This document shows positions 17,614 through 27,686 of a stretch of 64,000 nt of DNA, piece after piece. Origin of the DNA: a bacterium D16-56 (GTDB taxonomy: Bacteria > Bacillota > Clostridia > Lachnospirales > Lachnospiraceae); assembly GCA_003611875.1 (NCBI GenBank), contig RAYY01000021.1:27738-91737 (forward strand), written 5' to 3'. A model generated the notes under the pieces. The model worked only from the letters and a program-made list of their open reading frames with translations, did not search any database and was not told the origin of the DNA. Position numbers and translations under genes: made by a program. Within the stretch, counting starts at the first letter, position 1. Every line of letters begins with the position of its first letter.

Positions 17614-18858
17614 ATGGGCAAGCAGGTGATTGTGGCAGGGGGAGGGGCTTCCGGGATGGCAGCGGCGATTATGGCGGCGAGAAAGGGATCGCAGGTTACG
17701 ATTTTGGAGCATATGGACCGGGTGGGAAAAAAGCTTCTTTCTACGGGAAACGGACGGTGTAATCTTACGAATCTGAAGATGGGGAAGGAGTGTTATCGGT
17801 CTGACCAGAAGGGGTTTCCCATGAAGGTATTGGAACGGTTTGGGGTGAAGGAGACGTTGGCCTTTTTTGAGGGAATCGGAGTTTTGACAAAGGATAAGAA
17901 CGGGTATGTGTATCCGAACTCAGAGCAGGCGGCGGCCGTGTTGGATTTGCTTCGCCTGGAGCTGGGACGCCTGGGGGTAAAGATTATATTGGGATGTCAG
18001 GTGAAGCGGATTGGAAGAAACAGAATCAGGGAGGGATTTCTTGCAGAGACCAGCTTGGGGGATTTTGAAGGAGCTGCGGTGATCCTGGCGTCCGGGTCAA
18101 GGGCAGCGGCTTTTACCGGGTCAGATGGAAGCGGTTATGAGCTGGTTCGGCAATTAGGGCATCGGGTAATTGTGCCTTTGCCGGCTTTGGTGCAGCTTCG
18201 ATGTGAAGGGAAGTATTTTAAACAACTGGCAGGAGTGCGGTGTGAGGCAAAGGTTTTTTTGTATTCCGGCGCGAAAAGGCTGGCTTGGGATCAGGGAGAG
18301 GTTCAGCTAACAGATTACGGAATTTCCGGGATTCCTGTATTTCAAGTCAGCAGGTTTGCCTCCAGGGCATTGTATGGAAAACAGCCTGTGAGAGCCGTGG
18401 TGGACTTTTTGCCGACTATGGATACGGACAGTGCCAGGGTGTTTTTACAGCAGCGCAGGAAGCGGCTGGGGCATTTAAAATGCGGGGATTTTTTGACGGG
18501 GATATTACATAAAAAGCTGGCAGCAGTGCTCCTGAAGCTAACTGGAATATCCGCAGAGCAGGAGGCAGGAATGGTGCCGGAGGATCAATGGGAGCGGCTG
18601 CTTGTAAAGATAAAAGCATTTGATGCAATTGTGACCGGAACAAATTCTTTTGAGCAGGCACAGGTTTGCTGCGGCGGGGTGGATACGCGTGAAATCTGTC
18701 CAGATAATCTGGAATCCCGCCTGATACCAGGGCTTTATATCGTGGGAGAGCTGCTGGATGTGGACGGGATCTGCGGAGGGTATAACCTGCAGTGGGCCTG
18801 GTCAACAGGATGCCTGGCGGGAAGCAGTGCAGGGGAATGTAATATGGGAGGAGCATGA
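17614..18858 (+). CDS. HI0933/YhiN-family NAD(P)/FAD-dependent oxidoreductase
   Basis: Flavoprotein of the HI0933-like group. The FAD Rossmann motif GGGASGMAAAI lies at the N-terminus, followed by the family signature GKKLLSTGNGRCNLTN. The mid-region ASGSRAA and the C-terminal ELLDVDGICGGYNLQWAWSTG bind the cofactor. The reaction is unknown for the family. ATG 17614 gives the usual N-terminus just before the Rossmann fold; ATG 17506 or 17548 would add 22-36 residues unlike the family. The stop overlaps the next ATG (ATGA), so the two flavoproteins are co-translated. Confidence 0.88.
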   Translation: MGKQVIVAGGGASGMAAAIMAARKGSQVTILEHMDRVGKKLLSTGNGRCNLTNLKMGKECYRSDQKGFPMKVLERFGVKETLAFFEGIGVLTKDKNGYVYPNSEQAAAVLDLLRLELGRLGVKIILGCQVKRIGRNRIREGFLAETSLGDFEGAAVILASGSRAAAFTGSDGSGYELVRQLGHRVIVPLPALVQLRCEGKYFKQLAGVRCEAKVFLYSGAKRLAWDQGEVQLTDYGISGIPVFQVSRFASRALYGKQPVRAVVDFLPTMDTDSARVFLQQRRKRLGHLKCGDFLTGILHKKLAAVLLKLTGISAEQEAGMVPEDQWERLLVKIKAFDAIVTGTNSFEQAQVCCGGVDTREICPDNLESRLIPGLYIVGELLDVDGICGGYNLQWAWSTGCLAGSSAGECNMGGA

Positions 18859-20498
18859 TGATTCGAATTACCCAATTAAAGCTGCCTGTGGGACATGACA
18901 GGAAGGAGCTTTGGAAAAAGGCTGCCCGGATGCTTCGGGTGAGTCCAAAGGAGCTGCTATCCCTGGATATCCGGAGGCAGTCTTTGGATGCGCGGAAAAA
19001 GCCGGAACTTTTTTATATTTACACAGTGGATGTAAAGCTTGCATCCTCGGAAAAGGAAAAGGGGATAGTGCGCAGAATAGGCAAGCCACAGGTTATCCTG
19101 CACAGGGAAGAACCTTATGTGTTTGTAAAGGCAGGAACAGAGCGCCTTTTTCATCGGCCTGTTATTGTGGGCACTGGTCCTGCCGGGCTGTTCTGTGGGT
19201 TACTGCTGGCCCGCCATGGATACCGTCCTTTGCTTTTGGAGAGAGGGATGGAGGCAGAGAGGCGGAAAAAGGCAGTAGACTGTTTTTGGAAGACAGGAAA
19301 GCTGAATCCTTGCTCAAATGTGCAGTTTGGCGAAGGCGGTGCAGGAACCTTTTCAGACGGAAAGCTGAATACCCTGGTAAAGGATTCCGGGGGAAGGAAT
19401 CGGCTTGTGCTGGAGATATTTCGGGAATTTGGCGCTGACGAGGAAATCCTGTATCAAAACAAGCCCCACATCGGAACCGATGTGCTGAGCCGGATCGTCA
19501 CTGGAATGCGAGAGGAGATCGTCCGGCTGGGCGGGGAGGTTCGGTTTGAATGTCAGGTTACAGGATTGATTTTTGATGAGGGAAACAGGGACAAAGAAGA
19601 TTTTCAAAAAGAAAAAGAACAGGCTGTGATAAAAGGGGTGATCACAGAACGGGGGGAGCGTATTTTGTCAGAAGCCGTGATTTTGGCTGTAGGGCACAGT
19701 GCGCGGGACACCTTTTCCATGCTGGAGCGCTGCGGTGTCTCCATGTCCCCAAAGGCTTTTGCGGTTGGACTGCGGATTCAGCATCCCCAGGAAATGATCA
19801 ATTTGTCCCAATATGGGAGAACACAGCCAGAGGGATTGGGAGCTGCGGACTATAAGCTTACCTGGAAGGCGTCAGATGGGCGAGGCGTGTACTCTTTCTG
19901 CATGTGTCCGGGAGGTTATGTGGTCAATGCATCTTCTGAGGAGGGCAGACTGGCAGTCAATGGCATGAGCTACCATGACCGGGGCGGTAAAAATGCCAAC
20001 AGCGCTTTGATCGTGACAGTGACACCAGAGGATTTTTCTGGTTCCCATGTTCTGGCAGGGGTTGATTTCCAGAGACGGTTGGAGGAGCTGGCCTTTCAGG
20101 CAGGCAATGGCAGGATACCGGTTCAGCTCTACAAAGATTTTAAGAAGGGGCAGTTTTCTTCCTGTTTAGGGGAGGTGGAGCCGCAGATGAAAGGCCAGTG
20201 GGCTTTTGGTAATCTTTGTCAGGTTCTTCCGCCGGCTCTCTGTCAGGCTCTTGCAGAGGGAATGGAGGGCTTTGGAAAGGCGATCAAAGGGTTTGATCGT
20301 GGCGACGCAGTGCTTGCAGGGGTAGAAAGCCGTACATCCTCCCCCATACGCATCTGGCGTGATGAAGGACTGGAAAGCTCTGTTAAGGGGCTGTATCCCT
20401 GCGGCGAGGGAGCAGGCTATGCAGGGGGAATCACCTCTGCTGCCATGGACGGCATCCGGGCGGCAGAGGCAGTGGCAAAAAAATATTCGCCGTTATAG
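18855..20498 (+). CDS. COG2509-type FAD-dependent dehydrogenase
   Basis: 547 residues. An N-terminal substrate-like domain of about 95 residues precedes the FAD motif VGTGPAGLFCGLLLA. NVQFGEGGAGTFSDGKLN, AVGHSARDTF and the C-terminal PCGEGAGYAGGITSAAMDG define the uncharacterised COG2509 group that is widespread in Clostridia. It is cytosolic, without a signal. It shares an ATGA overlap with the HI0933-like flavoprotein and is followed after 23 bases by proB. No substrate can be named. Confidence 0.88.
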   Translation: MMIRITQLKLPVGHDRKELWKKAARMLRVSPKELLSLDIRRQSLDARKKPELFYIYTVDVKLASSEKEKGIVRRIGKPQVILHREEPYVFVKAGTERLFHRPVIVGTGPAGLFCGLLLARHGYRPLLLERGMEAERRKKAVDCFWKTGKLNPCSNVQFGEGGAGTFSDGKLNTLVKDSGGRNRLVLEIFREFGADEEILYQNKPHIGTDVLSRIVTGMREEIVRLGGEVRFECQVTGLIFDEGNRDKEDFQKEKEQAVIKGVITERGERILSEAVILAVGHSARDTFSMLERCGVSMSPKAFAVGLRIQHPQEMINLSQYGRTQPEGLGAADYKLTWKASDGRGVYSFCMCPGGYVVNASSEEGRLAVNGMSYHDRGGKNANSALIVTVTPEDFSGSHVLAGVDFQRRLEELAFQAGNGRIPVQLYKDFKKGQFSSCLGEVEPQMKGQWAFGNLCQVLPPALCQALAEGMEGFGKAIKGFDRGDAVLAGVESRTSSPIRIWRDEGLESSVKGLYPCGEGAGYAGGITSAAMDGIRAAEAVAKKYSPL

Positions 20499-20521
20499 AA
20501 AAGAAGGAAAGATGATCTTTT

Positions 20522-21373
20522 ATGTGCATACAGAAACGAGAAAAATTAAAAGAGAAAAAAAGAATTGTGATCAAAATCGGTTCCTCCTCCCTGACTCATC
20601 GGGAAACCGGAAAGCTGAATCTTTTGAAAATAGAAAAGCTGGTTCGGATTCTCTGTGATCTGAGAGGGGAAGGGCGGGATGTGGTTCTGGTTTCTTCCGG
20701 AGCTATTGCGGCAGGAAGGCAGGCTCTTGGCAGTCAGACCCGTCCGTCCAGCATTTCCGAGAAACAGGCATATGCAGCGGTAGGGCAGGCGCGGCTGATG
20801 ATGGTTTATCAAAAGCTGTTTTCGGAGTATAATCATGTGACGGCCCAGGTGCTTTTGACCAAAAACACCATGATTCATGAAGCATCCCGATATAATGCCC
20901 AAAATACATTTGACGAGCTGATGAATCTGGGCGTGATTCCCATTGTCAATGAAAATGATACGGTCTCTACCCATGAGATTCAGTTTGGGGATAATGACCG
21001 GCTTTCCGCGATCGTGTCAGCTCTGATTGGAGCGGATCTGCTGATCCTGCTGTCGGATATTGAAGGTCTTTACACTGATGATCCCAGGAAAAATCCGGAT
21101 GCCCGGTTTATCCAGATGGTGGAGGAAATCACCCCTCAGCTTCTGAAAATGGGGAAAGACACGGCAGGAAGCGATGTGGGAACCGGAGGAATGTCGGCAA
21201 AGCTGGCGGCAGCCCGGATTGCCACTGACAGCGGGTCCGACATGGTGATTGCCAATGGAGACAACGTGGAGATAATTCATGAGATCATGGAAGGACAGCC
21301 AAAGGGCACACTTTTTATGGCTCACCCGAATTTGGATTTTGATTTGATGGATTATATTTGTTATGAATATTAA
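20522..21373 (+). CDS. proB: Glutamate 5-kinase
   Basis: First step of proline synthesis: ATP-dependent phosphorylation of glutamate to gamma-glutamyl phosphate. Amino-acid-kinase motifs are IVIKIGSSSLT, VLVSSGAIAAGRQALG, PIVNENDTVS and GTGGMSAKLAAA. At 283 residues it contains the kinase domain only; the C-terminal PUA domain of the E. coli type is absent, as in many Firmicutes. Here proA is not directly adjacent: a DUF896 gene and a folate gene intervene, but all lie on the same strand with short gaps. Confidence 0.96.
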   Translation: MCIQKREKLKEKKRIVIKIGSSSLTHRETGKLNLLKIEKLVRILCDLRGEGRDVVLVSSGAIAAGRQALGSQTRPSSISEKQAYAAVGQARLMMVYQKLFSEYNHVTAQVLLTKNTMIHEASRYNAQNTFDELMNLGVIPIVNENDTVSTHEIQFGDNDRLSAIVSALIGADLLILLSDIEGLYTDDPRKNPDARFIQMVEEITPQLLKMGKDTAGSDVGTGGMSAKLAAARIATDSGSDMVIANGDNVEIIHEIMEGQPKGTLFMAHPNLDFDLMDYICYEY

Positions 21374-21427
21374 AGCATCTATGAAAAGAGAGGAGGGAAA
21401 CGACACAGAAAGTGTGTCAACAAAGCG

Positions 21428-21655
21428 ATGGATCTGAATAAGATAGAAAGAATTAATGAATTGTACCATAAGTCCCAGTCCATTGGTCTGACTGAAGAAG
21501 AAAAAGCAGAACAGGCCGCCCTGCGCAAAGCCTATATTGAAGCAATCCGTCAAAATATGAGGGCGAATTTAAACAGCATTTCCGTTCAGGAGGAGGATGG
21601 CTCCATTACAGACTTAGGAAAGAAATACGGTGGGATTCGCGATGAACAGTCATAA
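21428..21655 (+). CDS. DUF896 (YnzC-family) small cytosolic protein
   Basis: 75-residue helical-hairpin protein with the family pattern INELYHKSQSIGLTEEEKAE, LRKAYIEAIRQNMRANL. B. subtilis YnzC is the structural model; its function is not established. It starts 54 bases after proB and its 3' end overlaps the 5-formyl-THF cyclo-ligase start. Confidence 0.9.
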   Translation: MDLNKIERINELYHKSQSIGLTEEEKAEQAALRKAYIEAIRQNMRANLNSISVQEEDGSITDLGKKYGGIRDEQS

Positions 21656-22223
21656 GGAATCGGTTCGGAAAGCAGTTCGACGCCAAAGAAAACAACTGGA
21701 AAAAGAGAATAAAAGACAGATGGATGAAAAAATCCTGGAACAAGTGCTGGCTCTGCCTGAGATTGATCAGGCAGAGCTGGTTTATGCCTATGCCTCTACG
21801 GACGGAGAAGTGGATACCTGGGGGCTGATTCGCCGATTGTGGATAAAGCAGATCCGGGTTGCTTTGCCGAAAGTAGAGGGAAAAGAGCTTGTTTTTTATA
21901 TTGTGGATAACTTTGAATCGTTGGTTTCCGGCAGCTTTGGCATCTTGGAGCCAGAAGAAGGCAGCCTGCCTGCTTTGGGGATAAGTGCGCCGGTAATCAC
22001 ACCGGGACTTGCCTTTTCTCGTAAGGGGGAAAGAATTGGGTATGGCGGAGGGTATTATGACCGGTTCTTTTTCAAGGAGCCGGAGCATGTGCGGATTGGG
22101 CTGGCTTATCCTTTTCAGGTTCAAGAGCTGGATTGTGTACAACAGCATGATCAGAGGATTCACAAAATTGTGACGCCGGAGGAGGTGATTTTGGGAAGTG
22201 GAAAACAGGCAGACAACAGCTAA
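21642..22223 (+). CDS. 5-formyltetrahydrofolate cyclo-ligase
   Basis: Converts 5-formyl-THF to 5,10-methenyl-THF with ATP, returning folate to the one-carbon pool. The Mg-ATP and substrate motif PGLAFSRKGERIGYGGGYYD is complete, and the N-terminal RKAVRRQRKQL is typical. 193 residues from ATG 21642; GTG 21630 (after AGGAAAG) is an equally plausible start, adding four residues. It overlaps DUF896 by 14 bases. Confidence 0.93.
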   Translation: MNSHKESVRKAVRRQRKQLEKENKRQMDEKILEQVLALPEIDQAELVYAYASTDGEVDTWGLIRRLWIKQIRVALPKVEGKELVFYIVDNFESLVSGSFGILEPEEGSLPALGISAPVITPGLAFSRKGERIGYGGGYYDRFFFKEPEHVRIGLAYPFQVQELDCVQQHDQRIHKIVTPEEVILGSGKQADNS

Positions 22224-22294
22224 AGGCAAAAGATTTTCAGGGAAGCTGACAGCCGGCATGTGACGATATATTATTATACGAGGAGGAACCATGT

Positions 22295-23539
22295 ATGGAT
22301 TTGATTGAGATTGGCAGAAAGGCTAAAAAGGCTGCAGGTTATTTGAACAAGCTGGGGGTTGAGCGGAAAAATGAGGGACTGCGGCAGGCAGCCCGCGCTC
22401 TTGTGGATGAGCAGGATGTGATTTTATCTGCAAATCGACAGGATGTGGAACGTGCTGTACAGTCCGGCATGAGCCGGGGATTGGTAGATCGGCTGGAGCT
22501 GAATCCTGACCGGATCCAGGGGATGGCAGACGGGCTGATGCAGGTGGCGGCTTTGGAGGATCCGGTGGGGGAGGTTGTTTCGATGAAACAGCGGCCCAAT
22601 GGTTTGATGATTGGAAAAAAGAGAGTTCCTTTAGGGGTTATTGGGATCATCTATGAAGCCAGGCCCAATGTGACAGCGGATGCTTTTGGCCTCTGCTTTA
22701 AGACTGGCAATGCTGTAATCCTGAAAGGCGGAAGTGATGCGATTGCTTCCAACCAGGCGATTGTATCTATAATGCAGAAGGCTCTTAAGACTGCAGGGAT
22801 TCTGGAAACCTCTGTTCAACTGATCACGGATTCTGACCGAGAGGTGACGAAAAAGCTGATGCGTCTGAATCAATATGTGGACGTGCTGATTCCCAGAGGC
22901 GGAGCGGGCCTGATTCGTACAGTGGTGGAAAACAGCACGGTGCCGGTGATTGAGACAGGAACCGGTAATTGCCATATCTATGTGGATGAGGGAGCGGATT
23001 TAGATATGGCGTTGAACATTATTGTGAATGCAAAAACCCAGAGAATCGGAGTATGCAATGCCTGTGAATCCCTGATTGTAAATCGGGCAGAGGCAAAGAG
23101 GTTTTTGCCTCTGCTGGCAGAGACGATGAGAGAAAAGCAGGTGGAGGTGCGGGCGGATCAGGATGCCTGTATGTTGATTCCGGAATTTTTGACAGCAGAG
23201 GAATGTGACTGGGGAATGGAGTATCTGGACTATAAGCTTTCTTTAAAACTTGTATCCTCGTTAGATGAGGCAATTGCCCATATTAATCAATATAACACAG
23301 GGCATTCGGAGGCAATCATTACCAGAAATTATGCCAATGCCCAAAGATTTTTGGAGGAGATTGATGCAGCGGCAGTGTATGTAAATGCCTCTACCCGATT
23401 TACAGACGGAGAAGAATTTGGATTTGGCGCTGAGATTGGAATCAGTACCCAAAAGCTCCATGCGAGAGGGCCTATGGGATTGGAGGCGCTGACAACCTTT
23501 AAATATATTATTTATGGAAATGGGCAGGTTCGGCAGTGA
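22295..23539 (+). CDS. proA: Gamma-glutamyl phosphate reductase
   Basis: Second step of proline synthesis: NADPH reduction of gamma-glutamyl phosphate to glutamate semialdehyde. 414 residues as expected. The ALDH-like fold shows [27 protein letters not shown], the catalytic Cys in [13 protein letters not shown], and [24 protein letters not shown] at the end. The RBS GAGGAGGAACC precedes ATG 22295. It closes the proB-DUF896-cyclo-ligase-proA run. Confidence 0.97.
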   Translation: MDLIEIGRKAKKAAGYLNKLGVERKNEGLRQAARALVDEQDVILSANRQDVERAVQSGMSRGLVDRLELNPDRIQGMADGLMQVAALEDPVGEVVSMKQRPNGLMIGKKRVPLGVIGIIYEARPNVTADAFGLCFKTGNAVILKGGSDAIASNQAIVSIMQKALKTAGILETSVQLITDSDREVTKKLMRLNQYVDVLIPRGGAGLIRTVVENSTVPVIETGTGNCHIYVDEGADLDMALNIIVNAKTQRIGVCNACESLIVNRAEAKRFLPLLAETMREKQVEVRADQDACMLIPEFLTAEECDWGMEYLDYKLSLKLVSSLDEAIAHINQYNTGHSEAIITRNYANAQRFLEEIDAAAVYVNASTRFTDGEEFGFGAEIGISTQKLHARGPMGLEALTTFKYIIYGNGQVRQ

Positions 23540-23572
23540 CAACCAATGATGGTTAAAGAATAGGAATCGTAA

Positions 23573-23616
23573 GAAAAATGAGGGGTTAAGAGGGAAAATC
23601 CCCCTTAAACCCCCTC
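23573..23616 (-). terminator. Convergent terminator between proA and the radical SAM gene
   Basis: Arms GAGGGGTTAAG.GGG (23580-23594) and CCC.CTTAA.CCCCTC (23599-23616) make a stem of about 15 bp. Read on the minus strand it is followed by ATTTTTC, so it mainly serves the minus-strand operon; it may also stop proA transcripts. Confidence 0.7.
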
Positions 23617-23681
23617 CTGATTGCCATTGTATCATAAATGTCGAAAAAAGTCAAATGAAAAACTCTCTCTAAGGTAGAAAA

Positions 23682-24581
23682 TCAGAAATCAAACAAGCTG
23701 AGCTGTTTCGGGCTTTCATACCCTCGCTTATATGCATGGATAATATCCTTCATCTGATACAGGATTTTGTATTTTTGGCATTCGTCTGTAAAAAGCTTCC
23801 ACAGCTTTTTTGCTTTCGGGCTATGGCACTCATATTGGCTGCGATAAGTTTTTACATATTTGTCAGCTAATCCTTGTCCGGGAAACAATGTTTCCAGATT
23901 TTTGAAATACCATTCCCTTTGGCTGTCCCTTAGGGTCATGCCAAAAGCAGCATAGATAAACCTGGCTCCGGCTTGGTGAGCAGCTTTTGTGATTTCCAGA
24001 ATATTTTCTTCACTGTCCTCCAGAAAAGGCAGGACCGGCATGAGAAGGATTCCTGCAAAGAAGCCTTTGCTGCTTAGGTCTGAGATTGCGGCGAAACGTT
24101 TGGAAGAATCTGCGGCTCCTGGTTCGATTCTTTTTGCCAGCTTGTCGTCTGCAGTGGTGATGGTTACTTTACATAAAACCGGGGAATGCTCCCTGATGCT
24201 TTCCAGTATATCAGTATCCCTTAGAATCAATGGACTTTTGGTGGCAATGGCAGCGCCAAAGCCAAAGGCGTCCATGAGCTCCAGACTGTGCCTGGTCAGG
24301 TTAAGATCTTTTTCAAAAGGATTATAGGGGTCACTCATGGCTCCGGTTCCCACTACGCCTTTTTTGACCTTTCGCCGCAAATCGTCCCGAACCAGCATCA
24401 AAGCATTTTCCTTTGCCCTTACCTGATCAAAATTCTGTATCTGGTAGCAATCAGAACGGCTGTCGCAGTAAATACAGCCATGACAGCAGCCTTTGTATAT
24501 ATTCATATTATAGTCAATGCCAAACCATGTGCTGTCCTTTGTTTTTGTGACAATGGTTTTGGCTGGAATGTATTGGACCAT
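23682..24581 (-). CDS. Radical SAM protein, spore-photoproduct-lyase-like (SplB/Rv2578c type)
   Basis: 299 residues. The radical SAM cluster motif is CCHGCIYC (CX3CX2C, three [4Fe-4S] ligands) preceded by GIDYNMNIYKGC, and GTGAMSDPYNPFE follows, as in SPL-related proteins. True SPL also has a distinctive substrate-side Cys that I could not identify, so DNA repair is not certain. It is the second gene of a minus-strand pair with the lipoprotein gene at 24586-25134, 4 bases apart. The terminator at 23573-23616 ends the unit. Confidence 0.83.
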   Translation of the reverse strand: MVQYIPAKTIVTKTKDSTWFGIDYNMNIYKGCCHGCIYCDSRSDCYQIQNFDQVRAKENALMLVRDDLRRKVKKGVVGTGAMSDPYNPFEKDLNLTRHSLELMDAFGFGAAIATKSPLILRDTDILESIREHSPVLCKVTITTADDKLAKRIEPGAADSSKRFAAISDLSSKGFFAGILLMPVLPFLEDSEENILEITKAAHQAGARFIYAAFGMTLRDSQREWYFKNLETLFPGQGLADKYVKTYRSQYECHSPKAKKLWKLFTDECQKYKILYQMKDIIHAYKRGYESPKQLSLFDF

Positions 24582-24585
24582 GCTT

Positions 24586-25134
24586 TTACCCTTCCTCTGT
24601 TTCTTTTCGGATCAACTCCTTCAGGCTTTGCGTAAATTCCTCCCATTCTTCAGGATAATGGGTTGCGCCATATTCCCTATAGGATCCCATTTCATAATCA
24701 ATTGTGTAATCAAATAATACCTCCATGGTGCAGTAGTCCCCGGATGGCCAGTATGGACGGCCGTTGTAGACGGTAAGCGCATATTCGGAAAGGAGGCGCC
24801 TTAGGTCTTCTGCCTGTTCCTGGCTCAGGTCATATGTTTGAGTCTCCTGTCCTTGAATGAAAACAGAAGCAGTATTGTGATTGAGGTCAATGGTATACTG
24901 ACTTGTTTCAATGGTACTGTTTGGAGAAGACTTGCTTTGAATGACAGCCTTTTTCACAGAAGGCGCTTTTCTTAGTCCCTCTAATTGTATTTGCTCTGGA
25001 TCTGGAACATTGTTTTCTGTCCCTGATTCAAGCTCCATGGAATCGGAGGCGCTTGCAGGCAGGGTTTCACTTTTGCCGCAGGCGCATAGTCCGAAAAATA
25101 AAAGTAAAGTGCAAATTATAACCCCTTTTTTCAT
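24586..25134 (-). CDS. Hypothetical lipoprotein
   Basis: 182 residues. A signal peptide with the lipobox LCAC (Cys 19) predicts surface lipid anchoring. A Ser/Glu-rich linker leads to a small folded domain with IETSQYTIDLNHNTASVF, YALTVYNGRPYWPSGDY and a C-terminal SLKELIRKETEEG. I do not recognise a family. It is the first gene of the minus-strand unit with its own promoter at 25201-25229 and a GGAGAAAG-type RBS. Confidence 0.75.
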   Translation of the reverse strand: MKKGVIICTLLLFFGLCACGKSETLPASASDSMELESGTENNVPDPEQIQLEGLRKAPSVKKAVIQSKSSPNSTIETSQYTIDLNHNTASVFIQGQETQTYDLSQEQAEDLRRLLSEYALTVYNGRPYWPSGDYCTMEVLFDYTIDYEMGSYREYGATHYPEEWEEFTQSLKELIRKETEEG

Positions 25135-25200
25135 TTGCTTTCTCCTGATTTGAAGATTTGGATTTTCTATAAAACCTTTAAATGTTAATTTATTGCTTTG

Positions 25201-25229
25201 ATTATAACATATGGCAATGTCTGTTGCAA
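25201..25229 (-). promoter_or_regulatory. Sigma-A promoter of the lipoprotein/radical SAM pair
   Basis: On the minus strand: TTGCAA (25224-25229), 17 bases, TATAAT (25201-25206), with a TG extended -10. Confidence 0.8.
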
Positions 25230-25306
25230 TTATGCTGATGGAATCAATGAGATGGCAGGAATGAATTTTAAGACACGCCCTGAAAGCAGCCAGCTATAAG
25301 GTGTCC

Positions 25307-25336
25307 CTATTTTTGCACAGCTATCAGGCAAAAAAA
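25307..25336. repeat. Copy 1 of a shared upstream motif
   Basis: TATTT.TGCACAG...TCAGGCAAAAAA here recurs at 29599-29628 ahead of another carbohydrate locus, with about four differences over 29 bases. It lies just before the GH32 promoter region. Confidence 0.45.
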
Positions 25337-25403
25337 ATGATTTTTTGACAATGGAATTTTGGAGTAGAATAGGAGACAGAAAAGAGGAAAGGAGAGAGGT
25401 GGT

Positions 25404-26675
25404 ATGAGACCGGGATATCATATTACACCGAAACAGGGCTTTTTAAACGATCCTAACGGCCTGGCCCAGTTTCGTGAGAAGTACCATGTGTTTTACCAGT
25501 GGCTGCCGGATGTGGTTTTGCATGGCAGTAAGAGATGGCGCCACTGCGTATCGGAAGATCTGGTTCACTGGATTGATCAGGGCTGCGGGTTAGAGCCTAC
25601 AGAGTGGTACGAGAAGCAGGGATGCTATTCTGGTTCCGGTATTGTGTCAGAGGGTAAATATTATATCTTCTATACCGGAAATGTCAGGGATAGGGAAGGT
25701 GGACGCAGGACCTATCAATGTATGGCTGTATCAGAAAACGGAGAGACATTTGCCAAAAAGGGGCCTGTGGTCTGTCTTCCCAGAGGATATACGCCTCATT
25801 TCAGAGATCCGAAGGTTTGGAAGAAAAACGGACGCTGGTGGATGATGGTGGGTGCGCAGACAACAAAACATAAAGGGAATGTTGCGTTGTTTGTATCAGA
25901 GGATCCTCAAAATTGGAGATGGGTGGGGAATCTTCTGGAGGAATCCAGAGACTGGGGATTTATGTGTGAATGTCCGGATATTCTTGAAATTCAGGGACAG
26001 GAGTTTTTGGTGCTGAGCATACAGAAAAGGGAAGGCTCTGTCGGAATGGTATTTGCCGGGAGGATGGATTACCAGAGAGGGCGGTTTCTGACAGATCCAA
26101 AATCGGGAAGATTCATTGATGAGGGGCTTGACTTTTATGCGCCTCAAAGCTTTTGGGATGAGTCGGGCAGGTGTCTTATGCTGGGATGGATCGGAGCGGG
26201 AACCCAGGAATATCAGCTGAGCCAGCCTGCGGCAGAGGAAGGGTGGCTTCACAGTCTGACCATACCAAGAGTGGTCGGCCTGTATAAAGGAAAGCTGTGT
26301 CAGAGGCCGGCAGAGGAGCTGAAAATGTTAAGAGGAAAGGAAATGTCGGCAGAGGGTAAGGGGAGTATTGTCATAGACAGAGGAAGCGCAAGCCTGGAGA
26401 TCCTGGCAGAATGTCCGAAGGGAGAGAATGTGGCGTTTGATCTGGGAACTGTCCTGATGATGGATTATATAAAGGAAAACCATCTGGTTCGATTTCGAAG
26501 AAAAAGATGGGGTATGCCAGGATATGACGAGAAAAGCTTTTCCCTTGGCAGTCTTGACAGGATACATATATTTCTGGATTATTCCACGGCAGAGGTGTTC
26601 TTAAATGACGGAGAGACCACATTTACTTTTAAAGCATATTTTGATAAAAATACAGAAATGAGATTTTTTTTCTGA
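25404..26675 (+). CDS. scrB: GH32 sucrose-6-phosphate hydrolase / beta-fructosidase
   Basis: Hydrolyses sucrose 6-phosphate or a related fructoside in the cytoplasm. Catalytic motifs are complete: nucleophile Asp in FLNDPNGLAQF, transition-state Asp in FRDPKVW, and acid/base Glu in CECPDILEI. The beta-propeller is followed by a short beta-sandwich ending with STAEVFLNDGETTF. At 423 residues it is somewhat shorter than the usual 450-490. A TTGACA box at 25345 is present, but its -10 (TAGAAT, 14-base spacing) is poor, suggesting regulated transcription. The downstream sucrose-type PTS gene supports the function. Confidence 0.87.
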   Translation: MRPGYHITPKQGFLNDPNGLAQFREKYHVFYQWLPDVVLHGSKRWRHCVSEDLVHWIDQGCGLEPTEWYEKQGCYSGSGIVSEGKYYIFYTGNVRDREGGRRTYQCMAVSENGETFAKKGPVVCLPRGYTPHFRDPKVWKKNGRWWMMVGAQTTKHKGNVALFVSEDPQNWRWVGNLLEESRDWGFMCECPDILEIQGQEFLVLSIQKREGSVGMVFAGRMDYQRGRFLTDPKSGRFIDEGLDFYAPQSFWDESGRCLMLGWIGAGTQEYQLSQPAAEEGWLHSLTIPRVVGLYKGKLCQRPAEELKMLRGKEMSAEGKGSIVIDRGSASLEILAECPKGENVAFDLGTVLMMDYIKENHLVRFRRKRWGMPGYDEKSFSLGSLDRIHIFLDYSTAEVFLNDGETTFTFKAYFDKNTEMRFFF

Positions 26676-26717
26676 GGGGAAGATTACGATAAATACATGG
26701 CTACTGGAGGTGGCGTA

Positions 26718-27686
26718 ATGGCTAACACACCGGATTATAAGGAGATTGCAAATCAGATCATTGAAATTGTGGGAGGAGCAGAGAATATTCTTTCGGCGGC
26801 TCACTGTGCCACAAGGCTTAGACTGATCGTGAAAAACAGAGAGATCATTGACGACAAAAAGGTAGAGGAGGTGGAGCTTGTAAAGGGCTGCTTCTTCACA
26901 GCAGGGCAATATCAGATTATCCTGGGTACAGGGATTGTCAATAAGGTATACGAGGAGGTAATCAGGCTTGGCATTTCTGGCTCGTCTAAAAATGAACAGG
27001 CTGCTGCTGCGGCAAAGAACGGCAACACTGCCCAGCGTCTGGTGCGCGTATTTGCAGATGTGTTTGTGCCGATCATTCCGGTTATGGTGGCAACCGGGCT
27101 GTTTATGGGGCTCAGAGGGCTTTTGACCCAGGAAGCGCTGCTTGCCTTTCTGGGAACCTCACCGGAGGCTATCCCTCAGCAGTTTTTGGATTTTACCTCC
27201 ATTCTGACAGATACGGCATTTGGCTTTCTTCCTGTGCTTGTATGCTGGTCGGCGTTTAAGAAATTCGGCGGTTCACCCATCCTTGGCATTGTTCTCGGGC
27301 TGATGCTGGTAAACAATATTCTTCCTACCTCATGGGATGTGGCACAGGGAACCGTGGAGCCTATGATCTTTTTCGGCTTTATTAAAGTCAGTGGATATCA
27401 AAGCTCTGTACTTCCGGCATTTATAGTGGGTGTTACCTGGCTGTTTGCGCTGCCCCTTGGCATCGGCGGCCTGATATGGGGTGCCCTGTGTCAGGTGATT
27501 GTGATCACAGGCGTCCATCATGCCCTGAATCTTGTTGAGATCGAGATGCTTGCAGGTACTGGCTGGAATCCAGTCAACCCTGTAGGCTCCTGCGGCATAG
27601 TGGCACAGGCAGGAGCTGCCATGGCCGTGGCCGTAAAATCGAAATCCGTAAAGATGAAATCAAATGTTCCATTCCCGGGCTCATGA
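26718..27686 (+). pseudogene. scrA: Sucrose-type PTS EIIBC with internal deletion and lost C-terminus
   Basis: The N-terminal EIIB domain is intact with the phospho-Cys in SAAHCATRLRL, and EIIC starts with VRVFADVFVPIIPV. Compared with ScrA, the membrane part jumps from GYQSSVLPAFIVGV directly to TWLFALPLGIGGLIWG, missing about 60-75 residues in frame. It stops shortly after AVAVKSKSVKMKS, where sequence antisense to a HAD gene begins (near 27660) and supplies a foreign NVPFPGS tail. Normal length is over 450; here 322. Transport activity is unlikely. The start is ATG 26718 with the RBS GGAGGT. Confidence 0.8.

Noticed and set aside
25345..25370. Standard sigma-A promoter for GH32
   Set aside because: TTGACA and TAGAAT are only 14 bases apart; mentioned with the gene but not listed as a promoter.
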